A stretch of 64,000 nucleotides of DNA from Pictodentalium vernedei (GCA_031216915.1 CM062294.1:160225455-160289454), one strand, 5' to 3'; shown: positions 43,913 through 55,599, counted from the first letter of the stretch. The notes: a model not told the origin generated them from the sequence alone. A program made the numbers and translations.

Positions 43913-44218
43913 TTGAACCATAACATAAACAGAGGAATTAGGGGTGCGGAAAAAGAAGTAGGAAAAGTGAAGGAAAAAGGAGGAGATCTAGTGAGAGCAC
44001 TAAGGAAGCCCGAGAAAGAAGGTCGGGGAGGAGGAGTACGAGGTATAGGAACAAGTCGAGGCGAGACAGCGCTACTCAATATGGGAGCATGTTCGGCAAC
44101 TATATGGACCAGAGAGGAGTGCAAGTTACTCTCAGAGAAGGGACAATTGTTGAGTAGCATTAATTTCGGGGGCTCCAAGGTCCACCCTATAGGGACCCAC
44201 CGGAAATTTTCCCGGTAG
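43913..44218 (+). pseudogene. ORF of 101 aa, possible retroviral-type protease remnant
   Basis: Basic N-terminal half (KEVGKVKEKGG...RKPEKEGRGGG) followed by ETALLNMGACSATIWTREEC. The latter resembles the active-site segment of retropepsins (L-L-D-T-G-A-x-x-x-x-I) with Asp-Thr replaced by Asn-Met. If so, it is a dead piece of an LTR-element pol gene. The match is short; it may be chance. No RT or integrase nearby. Confidence 0.25.
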
Positions 44219-44484
44219 TCCAAACAGTCAGTCGGCCTCTGATTATTCATTTAGGCGGAATCGACTACCATTCTATGCCTATGACTCTTAGGTTTACAAA
44301 GACCTTGAGCCCTCTAACTGTAGGATTAGGAACTAATGTAGTTAACCTGTCAGGCATCACATACCTAACAGCCCAGAAAAGTCTGTTTTAGATCGCGGTT
44401 TAACTGTTGTACTAACACGGAAACCTACAACGAGTCAAAGTATCAGATTGTGGTTAAATTAACTGAAGGCAACGTAACTTATTG
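44219..44484. other. Unassigned intergenic sequence
   Basis: Nothing recognised. Confidence 0.5.
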
Positions 44485-44826
44485 TTTGTAAACAAACTTA
44501 AACTCAATGATGGAAAAACAGAACATATTGTTTTTTTTCCTTTAGATAAAAACCTACTCCAGTTCTTTTGCCTCCTTTTAAAACTGCCGACACCGTCATT
44601 AACCCATCTGTTAAAGTCAGAAACTTGAGTGTCTGTTTTAGAACACATTTGACAATGACTTCTCATATTTCGGAAATCTGTCAGTCTCTCAGTTTACATA
44701 CTCAGGATATCGGCCGAACCAGAGAAATCTTAACGAAAAGTGCTACATAATGCCCTGTGCCTGCATTAATCTCTTCAACGCTGGATTACTGCAATGTACT
44801 TCTATGTGGGCTCCCCAACAAGCATA
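44485..44826 (+). pseudogene. L2-type LINE RT remnant, left part
   Basis: With frameshifts the plus strand reads NKLKLNDGKTEHIVF, then VKVRNLSVCFRTHLTMTSHI, CQSLSLHTQDIGRTREILTK and ALISSTLDYCNVLLCGLPNKH. This is the ordered thumb and C-terminal signature of L2/CR1-type ORF2. It is strongly decayed and interrupted at 44826 by A1-3; the frame picks up at 47033 with INGLQIIHNCS. Confidence 0.75.
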
Positions 44827-47032
44827 ATATAATAATAATAATAACTCTTTGGCCAGCCGCTGATTTGTCGCGGTCCTCATAAGAGAAGGCCATCATTCCC
44901 CCTGCACCCCACCCCCTCTTCCCCTCCTCTCCTCCCAGCATTCAGATATAAACTGCTTAATAGTGTCCCTCACTTCCTCTTTTTCAATTTCTTCAATAAG
45001 CATTCCTACCCTCTCCCTCGTGTCCCCCTTCAGCCATCTATCCTTTGTTTCTTCACCCCACTTCTGCATTATTCTTCCAGTAAATTTTATTCTATGAGGT
45101 ATATACTGTGGGCATTCCAAGAGAAAATGTTCCAGGGTCTCCACTACTCCAGAGTGGCACATTTGGCATCCCTTTTCCCCATCTCTCCCAATTTTTCCCC
45201 GAAGCTCCAGTGATCTTGATCTCAGTTTGAACAGCAGTGACCCTCCAAAGGTGCCATCTAGGTACTTCTCAAAAGCTGGCTTTTCTTTATATTGTAACCC
45301 CTGCAGTGATCTTTTCACGCTAACCCCTGCTCGCCAGTTTCGATTGCAGTCTTCCATGACTCTCTCTTTGACAAACCTTTTGCCTTCTTTCATTCCTACT
45401 TCTATGTTTGTGACCTCTATAGAGTAATTGTCCATTAGTTCCCTCACATGTTTTGACCACCCCATTTCTATATTAGAATTCCAAATGGTATCGAGCATCA
45501 ATTTGCACCACCGGTTGTCAGGCAGGTTTCTCAAGTAGTTAAAGTAACACAGTTTTCCCAAATCTACCCTGTCCTTGATTTTCATCCACCCAAGCTCCCC
45601 CCTTACTGCTTCCAAAGCTGCAGCATTACTCGACCCTGTTATCCATCTGCCGGCATCATTCTGAGTACTTTCCAACTTCTTAATAACGGTTTGGTTTAAT
45701 GGAATCACGTCCGTGCCATACGTTATACTTGGTAAACCCACCCTCTCCCACAGTGTTTTCCCCACAAAGACCTTATTGAAACTATTTTTCCCTAAAAGTT
45801 TTAGTTGGTTCAGAATTCTTTTCCCCTTCAGAATCAGTTTGGCTGAGTAATTTCTGTACACCCCTCTTCCCGTTATATTTATGCTTACCCCTAGATACTC
45901 ATACTCTCCCGTTTCTCCTACAGTGATTTGTTTGCTTTCCCCTTCGGGGATTGAGAACTCCCCCACTCTCCATCTCTTCGTCATATCTACCTTGCGTCCA
46001 ACGGGTATTACCTTGCTTTTATTTTCATTTAGTTCGAGCCGCCAAGTGTTCCCATATCTACCAACAATTTCCAGCAGTTTCTCTAGCCCCTGTTCAGTTC
46101 TAGACATTAACACCATGTCGTCCGCAAAGAATAAGCCTGGTATCTTTATGTCTCCAACATTTACCCCCTCCGCACTCTGAATTAGTTCGTCCCCTAAATC
46201 TTTAACATACAATGCAAACAAAATCGGTGAAAAGATACACCCCTGCTTGAGGCCTATATCCATCGGGACTCGTTTTGTAGTGATACTCCCTAGACTGAGT
46301 TGGCTTTGCACATCTGTATACAGTGCTTTCATGATTCCCACAAAGTCACCCCCCAGTCCGATGCCCTCGAGCTTTCGCCACATACCTTCCCTCCACACTC
46401 GGTCGTACGCTTTTTTCACATCTAGAAATGCCAGAAACACCTTTTTCTTTTCAGCCTTTGTTGATTCTATCAGTTGGGTGAGTGTAAATAGGTGATCAGT
46501 GACTCTTCGTCCTTTCCTGAAACCATTTTGAATTTCTCCTAAAAAACCTTTCTCTTCAATAACTTCCTCTAGTCTACCGTATATGACCTTACAGAATACT
46601 TTTCCGATGTTACTACTAACTGATATCCCCCTATAGTTATCTAGAACTTCCTTATCCCCCTTTTTGTGTATGAACGACACCTTACTTTCCCTCCACTCTC
46701 TGGGGACCTCTTGCTTTCGCAGAGCCAGGTTGAAAAGGTTTGTCAGGACTTCAATAAGTGCCTCGCCTCCATTTTTGAGGAATTCGTTCGGAATTTCATC
46801 AGTCCCTCCCGCTTTACCATTTTTTAATTTCGAGACCACGTTCCGCACTTCTTCTGCCGTTATTTCGCTACATACACGATTGGATAGGTTCTCCTCCACC
46901 AGTGTATTTCTTTTTGGTGGGGACCCACTGCCCCATCGCCTATCGTTTATCTTTTCCCAGTGCTTGACTAACTCTGAAGCGATACGGCCTTTATCTTCTG
47001 TACTTTCCCCATCCACTTTGATACTCTGCACA
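44827..47032 (-). mobile_element. LINE A1, 5'-truncated copy (A1-3)
   Basis: Minus-strand A1 with the TTATTATTATATT tail at 44827-44845 and 5' truncation at 47032 (codons for VQSIKVDG). Inserted in the L2 remnant; a 4-bp cata at 44823-44826 and 47031-47034 may be a target duplication. Confidence 0.9.
44893..47031 (-). pseudogene. LINE A1 ORF2 fragment (RT domain), truncated
   Basis: Open frame of 712 aa equal to the RT and C-terminal part of the intact A1 ORF2, with a handful of differences (for example KKKVFLAF for KKKMFLAF). RT motifs and the CQMCHSGVVETLEHFLLEC knuckle are intact; no endonuclease, so it cannot act alone. Confidence 0.9.
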
Positions 47033-47190
47033 TATCAATGGACTGCAGATTATACACAATTGCTCCTGTTGTGATTCACCCTAAGAAAAACAAACACATT
47101 ATTGCTCAGTTTAAACATTTTTTCTTGGCTTCCTATTGCCGTTAGAACAGAGTTTAAAATTCTTTTGGTTACACACAAGGCACAGTCAAA
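47033..47190 (+). pseudogene. L2-type LINE RT remnant, right part
   Basis: Reads INGLQIIHNCSC, then FFLGFLLPLEQSLKFFWLHT, aligning to the L2 stretch that follows the DYCNxLLxGLP motif. Rejoined to 44485-44826 across A1-3 in frame. Confidence 0.65.
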
Positions 47191-48323
47191 TCAAGCTCTT
47201 GCTTACACTTCAGATGTGGAAAAAATATGCTGGTATTGATTAATTTATTAATATGTATTGTTTGGCCTCGGAAATTCTCAACTGGTAATGCCGTACTCTG
47301 GGTTGACGTAATTGGGGTGGAGGATAAACATTTATTTTTTTAAATTTTGTAGAGTTCAACAAATAGAAAGCGGGCATTCAAAAAAAAAAAATATGCATTG
47401 ACTTGTCGACGTTTTAAGCCTTCCCCAAGTTCGTTTTGACGTTTTGATGTTTTCCACCCATCCCTCTTTTTACATCATTTTTTACATTTTCAATATAAAC
47501 GATGACTTGGGGGCTGTGGGAGGTTCGTAGTTCTACACGATACAACATTCTAACCTGACACACCGTTTTCTGATCTTTTGAATGAAGTGTGTGTAGCGTC
47601 TTTTTTCAGTTATTTCGATCTCCAATGTTAGAAATACGAATTTGGCGGTTTCTATTAATAATTCTCAATTTACAACCCCTAATGTTTGGAAAATGTTTTC
47701 GAATACAATCTCAAATAAAAGCCACTGCAGATCATCTATTGCCATCCTTGGAAGTTTTCATTGTTTCAAATACACTGTGTGCAGTAAATAATACGGGGAG
47801 GGGACATTTTCTAGTGGACAAATCATTGGTATTTGTCACGAAAGGACGACTCGACAAGAGAGTACTAGCACCCACGTGCTCCCCCCCCCCCCCCCCCCGA
47901 ACGGCGCTGTCGTGCCAGCTTCGCTCAGTGGAGAGCATGAGAAGCGGTGTCCGTGGTACCTCTCCGAGAAAAGTTTTTAAAATTCATTGTTAAAACAAGA
48001 AATCTGGTGGCTTTCATGGTAGTTCCAAACATTATTTCTCAACACACACACTTTTTGGTGAAACGATCATACGGCACGCAGTATGTACGTCACTGCGTTT
48101 TGCGCTCTATAAAACCTATTAATAGAGTCGGTTTTGCAGTGCGAAATTCGTCAAAGAACTTAACGTTCGCGTTCTGAACATGATGATGAAAGAATATTTA
48201 AAATGGAAGAAAACTTTAACCCTATTTTTAGGGGAGGGGATGGTAAATAGCCCCTTTACTCCCACGGTCGATACTTAATCGTTTTATTGTTCATACATGC
48301 TGGTGGTACATGAGTGTTTATAG
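47191..48323. other. Unassigned sequence with poly-C tract
   Basis: No convincing gene. A 134-codon ORF at 47589 has no recognisable domain and crosses a poly-C run (47880-47898). Otherwise AT-rich. Confidence 0.5.
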
Positions 48324-48328
48324 CTATT

Positions 48329-49253
48329 ATAGTTGAGCGGTTTCTGGGTTTAAATGTTCAAATAAGTACATCTTGGGTAATAAGCGGTTTACTTTCAAAT
48401 TTATGACAAAAATGAACATCGATATATTTTGGAATAATCTACGAACAATCGAGCATCGACTGGAACGTGGAATGGTGACTTTCGCGGAGTCTCCCAACAC
48501 AAAGTAAATTAACAAGACGAACGAATGGTTCCACGCGCCGAAGGCGCGCAGGGACGGTTTGGAGAGCAAGCCCCTTTCGACCCTCGTTGACTGTATATGG
48601 TCAGTTTTCACATGTCGAGGCGTGTTGAAGGAGGAAAAGGTTCAGGTACTCGACAGGTGTCTCCGGTTGCGGCGTGATAGCTTCGTTAACTGATGTAGGT
48701 TGAACCCTCGGGTGAGGACCAGTGTGGGAGGCTGGGTCCTCTCACAAATGTACTACCTCTCCCCGAGGTTGCAGTTGTCTTATTTTCAGGCAAGTATAGT
48801 CTGCCACTTCTGAGATGGTTTCGAATGATGGACATCATTAACAATAAAAAAGCGGCAATATATATACAAAAATGAGACAATAGAACATTTAACGTGGCAT
48901 GCCAGAACAGTTGAAACAGCTTCGCAAACAATAGCATACAAGTAATAACCAGGAAATTAAACGGAGCTGTGAAAAGCCGAGTAGCGATTTTGATTGTTTT
49001 CGAATCAGCCAGATAGTTTGAGATTAGCTTTAATATTTACAGTTTATAGCACCTTTCAATAGAACACAATGCATGCTGGAACAAATGACTAATTCGATCC
49101 ATTCAATGGCATCATTTAAGTTTGCAGTGAATAATTGTAATTAATCAAACATTTCTGTGCATAAATGCTGAAATAGCAGTTGATTATATTTACGAAAAGA
49201 AAGATTGTCTGATGTTGGAATTAAATGTCACCTGTCATTTTAACGCTTCCACA
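48329..49253 (-). repeat. 3' LTR (interrupted)
   Basis: About 80-85% like the other LTR by eye, 597 bp once the insertion at 48516-48836 and its duplicated attaacaa are removed, against 597-598 bp for the intact LTR. Confidence 0.8.
48516..48836 (-). mobile_element. 321-bp LINE 3' end inserted in LTR (Jockey-like family)
   Basis: Flanked by attaacaa at 48508-48515 and 48837-48844. It matches 55261-55600, the 3' end of a Jockey-like LINE, including the terminal cgtccctgcgcgccttcggcgc and a cattcgttcg tail on the minus strand. Either a severely 5'-truncated LINE or a SINE sharing the LINE tail. Confidence 0.8.
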
Positions 49254-49527
49254 GTACTCCCCGCCGTCCATGCGATGCGTCCTCGCATCTCAAGAAACGC
49301 TTTTTGTTTAGTTTAAACAATATTTAGTTCCAAATGTACAAGCAAACATCAGTAGAATGCGAACAAGGTAGTGAATTCGATTGTAAGCTAAAAGCTTATT
49401 ATTCGTCGTCTCCACAAAACAAACAAAATTACATTAAAGAATGGCAAGAAGATCAGAAATAATTTCACAACGCTATAAGTTTGTAGTTGTTACTTAACCT
49501 CTTGCTTACGTTAATTTATAAGGGAAT

Positions 49528-49606
49528 AAATATGACGAGTAAGAGAAAGAAAGAGAGAGATAGAGAGATGGAGAAGAGAGATAGAAAGAGAGATCGAGAA
49601 AGAGAT
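49528..49606. repeat. GA-rich microsatellite (AGAGA/GAAAGA)
   Basis: Purine-only repeat of GAGA, GATA and GAAA units; lies inside the LINE 3' UTR. Confidence 0.85.
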
Positions 49607-49688
49607 GGGTGTCTCTGATGCAAATGATGAGACACTCACTAATTAACCTAGGGATATAACTTACTAACTTGACTAGTTTGTTCAGACA

Positions 49689-49772
49689 ATATCGCCACCT
49701 TAGAGGGGAAGGGCGCCAGCTGCAATGCTAAAGCAATGCAGCTGGAACACCTCCCATCCAAGGTGGCGATAT
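49689..49772. repeat. 84-nt two-tier stem-loop
   Basis: Outer arms atatcgccacctt (49689-49701) and aaggtggcgatat (49760-49772) pair perfectly over 13 bp. Inner arms 49716-49728 and 49733-49745 (ccagctgcaatgc / gcaatgcagctgg) pair with one mismatch in 13 around a 4-nt loop. The middle section is partly paired (aggggaaggg / cctcccatcc). The shape resembles a pre-miRNA or a tiny foldback element; single copy here. Confidence 0.7.
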
Positions 49773-51630
49773 ATATCACCATGAATGCAGCTTCAGACAC
49801 ACGCAACAGAGAGAAGAGATAAATGTCCGATTTGTCATGTCCTACACCTGTCAATCGCCCGCCGCATATCACCCGCCAAACAACCGGCAAACACTGCTTT
49901 GAGGAGTTTGGCACAAAGTATTTAATTTAATCTAATCTAATTTACTTTAATTTAATTACACTGGCCACAATTATTGGAACCTTTTAGAAGCGAGAATGTA
50001 ATTGTGCACCGCAATAAATATTTCTCGGTTCACTTCGTTTGAGTAAAACTCAGAACCATACAGCAAAATTTCACAATCAATTGGATGCCGCAACAGTCCC
50101 AGTGCATTACTACGAGCTGTAAAATAAACAGGACACCTCAGTAAAAAGTGATCTGCAGTTTCATATTCTCCACAAGAACAAAGTGGCGATTCAACAATTT
50201 TATTTTGGAAAAGGTGGTCGTTGAGTCCACTGCATTTAAGACGAATTCTACAGTGGCATATTTGAGCTTCTCTTGAAACAGAGCTGAAAAAATATTGCGG
50301 AGGGCGGAAGCAATTTCGATTGAGGTAGTTTTTAAAGTTTGGAAGGGACGTATTTACTCTTATGTGCTCTGGGATATCGTTCCATAATTTAGTAGCTGAT
50401 GGAATGAACGATGTTTGATATTTTTTAGTTCGACTAAATGGAACGCGAAGATCTCTATTGGGACGAAGATTATAATTTTGGGTCATAGAGACATGGCGAG
50501 GTATTTTGAGTGACAGATACGCAGGAGCAATGTTATGATACATTTTAAAAAACTGGATGAGCTTGTGCTTATCACGTCTAACTTGAAGAGACTCCCACCC
50601 GGTCTCTGCGTACAACAGCTCCTTGCTGACACTTATGGTTGCCCCTGTGACAATTCGAGCTGCTGCAATTTGTATTTATTCAATTTGTTGAGCACAATTA
50701 TCTGAGCAGTTATCCCAAACTATGTCGCCATACTCAAGAACTGGTCTGATAAAAGCAAAATATATTTTTTCTAATATTTTCCAGTCGAACTTAAATTTGA
50801 GTCTTCTAATCATGTCAAGCCTTATCCAAGCTTTTGATGTTATTTCTGAGATGTGATCATCCCAGGAACAGTTATTATTGAAAATAATTCCCAAGTGTTT
50901 ATGACTCGGTACTTCGGTGATTTGGATGTTTGACATTAGAAGGGGCGGATGCATATTTGGGTTGCTTTTCGAAGATATTATCATGGATTCGGTTAAATTG
51001 TACTAGCCATGATTGTGCTCAGTTATTAAGCAGGGCAAGATCACTGTTCAATATAACCGAAGCTTGATAAGGGTTGTCAACGATCAAGTATAAAGTTGTA
51101 TCGTCAGCAAATAAACGAATACTACATGTAAGATCAGTAACAATATCATTTAAGTAAATTAGGAACAGTAAGGGGCCAAGGATAGATCCCTGTGGCACAC
51201 CACAGTTGATTGATTTCCACGATGACATTTTTGTTTTAGCGTCTCTCAGCTATTCTCTCATTTTCTTGTCCACACAATCGTTCCCCGACGTCACCTGGAA
51301 GATGTTCCTCCTTTATGTCCGTGCCGATGGCCCCCTCGTTATACTCGACTGTATATGGAATGTCATCAAAACGACAATGGCATGAAACTAAATGATGAAT
51401 GTTTGTGGGGTGCCGATGGTCTGGGTGAACGGTGGTCCTTATATTTTCAACGAAACTTTCTCCTGTTTTTGCAGAAAAATTACCTCGAATTTTGTTTTCA
51501 TTTCATTCACTAACTTTAGAGCGATATTGTCCAAATGACCTTCATCTGTCCGCGTGCTTTCCCTCTCTGGCCTGTCTTGCCACTTTATAAGGTAGTGGAA
51601 CCTTTGTTTTGGGTTTAACGCGGCGGCATA

Positions 51631-52191
51631 CTATCTTTTCGGTAATATTAAAGTCAACTTTTTAACTTGATAAAAATGTTGCTGATTGTTCTTTATGGTG
51701 CTAGGCAACTGAGCAGTAGTGTTGATGTTCTTCGTCTCTGAGATGGGCGACGTCTGGACAATCGGGGATCTTTGAACACCGACATTTTCTGCGGAGATGT
51801 TCGTCATCAGACCGGTACTTTCGGACCATACTCTGAGAGTTTGTGTAGAAGTGTCGGCGGCGCTTGCTACGGCGTCCACACAAACGTGCACTTTGTTTGC
51901 AATAAATGATTGCGTAATTGTATTTACTGCTGATGAACATTCTTTCTCCGACTGAACAGACATAAATTCCACCAGTTCCCCCCCCCCCCCCCCCCTTTCC
52001 TTTCTCTGGTTGAATTCCGTTGGACGAATCTCAACTTTCAAGCCATGTGAAACAGATTTGTTCTTTTCTTTTAGTTTCGTCCAACTCACAACCAAGTCCA
52101 CATCTCCTCGTTGTACTTTGAAAACTCCATTCCAAGTGATATCCGAATAAATCAAAACTTGATAGCAGGTTCCGGATGTTCTCGAGTACAC
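51631..52191 (-). CDS. ORF after the 5' LTR, 186 aa, possible gag remnant
   Basis: Lies about 100 nt inside the element on the same strand as the LTRs. It holds WNGVFKVQRGDVDLVVSWTK, a Gly run encoded by a G homopolymer (near 51977-51995 on the plus strand as C), and a Ser/Thr/Gln-rich tail. No family recognised. Position after the PBS-like site suggests a gag-derived or decoy leader ORF; the homopolymer makes the frame unreliable. Confidence 0.35.
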   Translation of the reverse strand: MYSRTSGTCYQVLIYSDITWNGVFKVQRGDVDLVVSWTKLKEKNKSVSHGLKVEIRPTEFNQRKERGGGGGELVEFMSVQSEKECSSAVNTITQSFIANKVHVCVDAVASAADTSTQTLRVWSESTGLMTNISAENVGVQRSPIVQTSPISETKNINTTAQLPSTIKNNQQHFYQVKKLTLILPKR

Positions 52192-52268
52192 AATTAGCCA
52201 TATTTGTCTTCGGGATAGCTGCGTCTTTTCACCCCAAAAAAAATTGCAGAGTGAGCTAGATAGTCACT

Positions 52269-52290
52269 GTGCCTGGATTCTTCCACCAGT
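52269..52290 (-). other. Primer-binding-site-like sequence
   Basis: On the minus strand, directly after the 5' LTR, ACTGGTGGAAGAATCC begins with the TGG that pairs with tRNA CCA ends. The tRNA cannot be named from the sequence alone. Confidence 0.6.
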
Positions 52291-52887
52291 ATAGTAGAGC
52301 GGTTTCTGGGTTTAAATGTTCGAATAAATACCTCTTGGGAAATTAGAGCTGTATTTTCAAATTTATGACAAAAATGAACATCGATATATTTTGGAACAAA
52401 CCACGAACAATTGAGCCCCCGACTGGAAAGCAGAATGGTGACTTTCGTGGAGACGCCCAACACAAAGTGAATTAAAATGTAAAAGCAGCAATATATATAC
52501 AAAAATGAGGCAATAGAACATTTGACGTGGCATGCCAGAACAGTTGAAACAGCTTCGCAAACAATATCATACAAATAATAACCAGGAAATTAAACGGAGC
52601 TATGAAACGCTGAGTAGCAAGTTTGACTGTTTTCGAATCTGACAGATAGTTTAGAGATTAACTTTAATCTTTACAGCTTATAGCACCTTTCAGTAGAATA
52701 TTATGCACGTTGGGACAAACGACTAATTCGACCCATTCAATGGCATCCTTTAATTTTGCAGTGAATAATTGTAATTAAGCCAACATTTTTGTGCATAAAT
52801 GCTGAAATAATAGTTTATTAAATTTACGAAAACAAAGATTGGCTGATGTTGGAACTAAATGTCACCTGTCATGTTAACGCTGCCACA
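52291..52887 (-). repeat. 5' LTR (intact)
   Basis: 597-598 bp; starts TGTGGCAGCGTTAACATGAC on the minus strand and ends CTACTAT(A). Confidence 0.8.
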
Positions 52888-52892
52888 CTATT

Positions 52893-55137
52893 TCGATAGG
52901 AACTTACCTGAAATAGACACTATTTCGATGCACAGAATAATCAAGAAAATGATCATGTTTTCATCGGACAGAGGTGCATTAACAACTGGCTGCAACCTAA
53001 CCGTCCGTACATGCGAGTAGCAAATGTTCAAGCACTGGAGAGCAGAATATATTTACAGAACACGTCTTCACCTACGCCACGACAATATTTATAAAAAGCA
53101 CTTGAAAAAAGGAAGGAAGCATGAACATATTCAAAATATCGACGCTCACGACATTCTGGTGTTTGATACATTAATTATTAAAATACACTTGGAATGAAGC
53201 ATGTGTAACCCTTGACATGCCACGTCTAGCAGCCAACGGATGCTAACAACAAACAATAGCTTATGTCTCTTACTGGAACAAACGCGACTTGCTCTCTCCA
53301 TTGAGGGATTATAAGAACGACGAAATTGAAAAAATAATGTAATATGCATGCTATTTTGGTGAATAGCGTTGGCTAGATATATACGCAACCTTGATAAACG
53401 GTTAACGTTCGCAAAATAATCAATCCGGAGCACTTATTATGTACTATATGAATAAAAAAGGTTAGTCCTCATGAAAACAAAATAGGTTATTTAATGATCA
53501 GCCTTTTCTGGAAGGGAAGGCGGGCGCAGGACAGACGAGAGGTCAGCAATCAATTTGTTCTCTCCTTTAATAATTGTACTTAAAATGTTTTAGTACCATT
53601 CAAAACATAAATAGTTCTCAGCTTCGCTACCTTTTTACGTCAGCCATTAACCCAAATCGCGCGGCACTACTTACAAGGCGTGTATCCAGGATTCTATAAC
53701 AGGGGGTGTCTTGGCCATATTGTTTAGGGAGGGGTGGGGCCAAACAAAATTAAGCATTAATCTCTCTCTCCATTCTGTATTTGCAGTCGAATTTTAATAT
53801 CTATTTACGTCATTACACGTACATGTGTCCCAGTAGAGGGTAGGAATGGTGTTAATGATCTTTACTAACTAGCATAGAATTATACACAGTTGGGCACGCT
53901 GGTTTTACACGGGAATTGAGTTACGATAATTATGCAGTTTGATTTTGATAGGGACAAAAATGTAATTACTCAGCGCGCTTTTATTTCAAAATAGTGCACC
54001 ATACAGCGACAGGTCTTCAAATTTCAACTGTAGTTTATGAAGCTTCATATCTATTCTATTTTATTATGCCTCACGTTTGTAACATCAGCCGTGATTGGTT
54101 AATTTGACACCTTCTAAAAGTCACAGTACTGGAGTTTTGGGGCAAAACACGGGCACCATCGAAACGTTCTTCCCTGGAGACAAGAGCACACAGAAAATGT
54201 AAGCTCCACTTCCATTGATCAGCGTCGATTACGCACGCCCTGGTTGAAATTTCTCAACACCAACGCTTGCGCCGTGTCCGCTTAACTTTTTTCGTCACCG
54301 TTAGACACAAACTTACTAACAAATATATCATCTTCAGTGGTGGATGTTTTCAATTTTATCTACAAACAATGAATTCAAAAGAATCAGAAATATTAAAAAC
54401 TCACGTGTTGTTCACCACTTCAGTGAACCCTGAATATGAGTTATGACTTCAATCAATTATATTTCCACAAGTGTAGCACTCCTCGACCTCACTGAGCTTC
54501 CGCCTCAAGTTTAAAATAAATTGTTTCACTCCGTTTAATTCTAACAACTGTCGTCGTCCAAGAAACATGAATTTATATTCCATTAATTTATACCACTTAT
54601 CACACAAGCATTAATCATGATTTATAACATGAGCAGCATGATGCAGTTGTAAACACTGGCATTTGGTGATACAGAAACTCCCAAAGCGACAGCACCTGTG
54701 ACAATTCATTTTCGAATTTGGTGATCTGGGAACTCCTAAAGAGACGTCATTCGTTCGAAATGACGTCATGTTTTTGGATTCGACTACATTGTTTTTACAA
54801 GATTGATGGCATGTTGCAGTTAACGCTTAACAATGAAAGTTATTTTTTGTTCGGCATAATAAAATAATTAGAACGTTTCGTTTCATGTTCTATCGGTCGA
54901 TAGTACCCGAGTTTGTGTGATTTCTGAAATAAAACCTGAAGCAGCGAAGATGAAAAGAAACGTTCTAATATTATAATATTGGGATTAGCCGTAAGTAAAT
55001 GTGAGTAGTATTCAACTGTAATGGACAGTACTGTCTAGCATGGGATAACCTTTAGATACCATGTGGTAAACAGACGGCCCTGTTAACGAAACTTTGATCA
55101 GCGATTTGCGTCAGGTCAGGTTGAAATTGAGAATAAG
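52893..55137. other. Unassigned AT-rich sequence
   Basis: No ORF above about 95 codons and none with a recognisable domain. No repeat shared with the rest of the window was noticed. Possibly host intergenic or intronic DNA. Confidence 0.5.
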
Positions 55138-55258
55138 GGTGCCGTGGACTGATCACCTTCCACGGGTAGGCAATATTTCCACGGACGCAATAATATTAGA
55201 TTCCAAACATCAACAAAAGGAATAATCATCCGAAATTTAATTAATGAAGCACCGGGTA
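55138..55258. repeat. Repeat R3, left part (second locus)
   Basis: Matches 42850-42981 and ends at gcaccgggta (55249-55258), which recurs at 58116-58125. Confidence 0.65.
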
Positions 55259-55599
55259 CAGAGACTGAATGTTTCTTTGCGCGCCGAAGGCGAGAAGGGA
55301 CGCTATGGAGCAAGCCCCTTTCGACCCTCAGTGACTGTTTATGGTCAATTAGATTCATGTCAAGGCGTGTTGAAGGAGGAAAAGGTTCAGGTACTCGGCA
55401 GATGTTTCCGGCTAAGGTGTCACGGATGTGGGTTGACTTCGTTGACTGATGTTGTATGAACCCTCGGGTGAGGACCCGTGTGGGAGGTTGGGTCCTCTCA
55501 CAAAGGTACTACCTCTCCCCGAGGGTGCTGTAGTGTTTTATTTTCTGGCAAGTTTAGTCTGCCACTTCGGAGATGATTTCGATGGCGGGCCATCATTGA

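Larger units (their letters stand above)
49306..51232 (-). pseudogene. 2A-family LINE fragment (RT to 3' end), decayed
   Basis: Minus strand: [20 protein letters not shown] and FADDTTLYL (51228-51019), then TEVPSHKHLGIIFNNNCSWDDHI and RPVLEYGDIVWDNC (50984-50676). Next come YAETGWESLQVRRDKHKLIQ and the knuckle CSCGEYETADHFLLRC (50615-49971). It is collinear with the plus-strand LINE at 4455-8063 and roughly two-thirds identical. Stops separate the three blocks. The 3' end shares GTTTAAACTAAAC with that element. It is 5'-truncated just upstream of RT motif B. It lies inside the LTR element, with caaaaa on both sides. Confidence 0.88.
48324..52892 (-). mobile_element. Non-autonomous LTR retrotransposon with nested LINE insertions
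   Basis: Two direct repeats of about 598 bp (48329-49253 after removing a 329-bp insertion, and 52291-52887) enclose 3.04 kb. The flanks are ctatt (48324-48328) and ctatt (52888-52892), a 5-bp target duplication. On the minus strand each LTR starts TGTGG. The 5' LTR is followed by a PBS-like TGGTGGAAGAATCCAGGC (plus 52271-52288) and the 3' LTR is preceded by a purine tract GGACGGCGGGGAG. The LTR 3' terminus reads ACTAT rather than canonical CA. No RT or integrase is present; an old LINE fragment fills most of the interior. Confidence 0.8.

Noticed and set aside
48324-52892. Plain segmental duplication as explanation for the 598-bp repeats
   Set aside because: Equal repeat lengths, a 5-bp flanking duplication, and PBS-like and purine tracts at both internal edges fit LTRs better.
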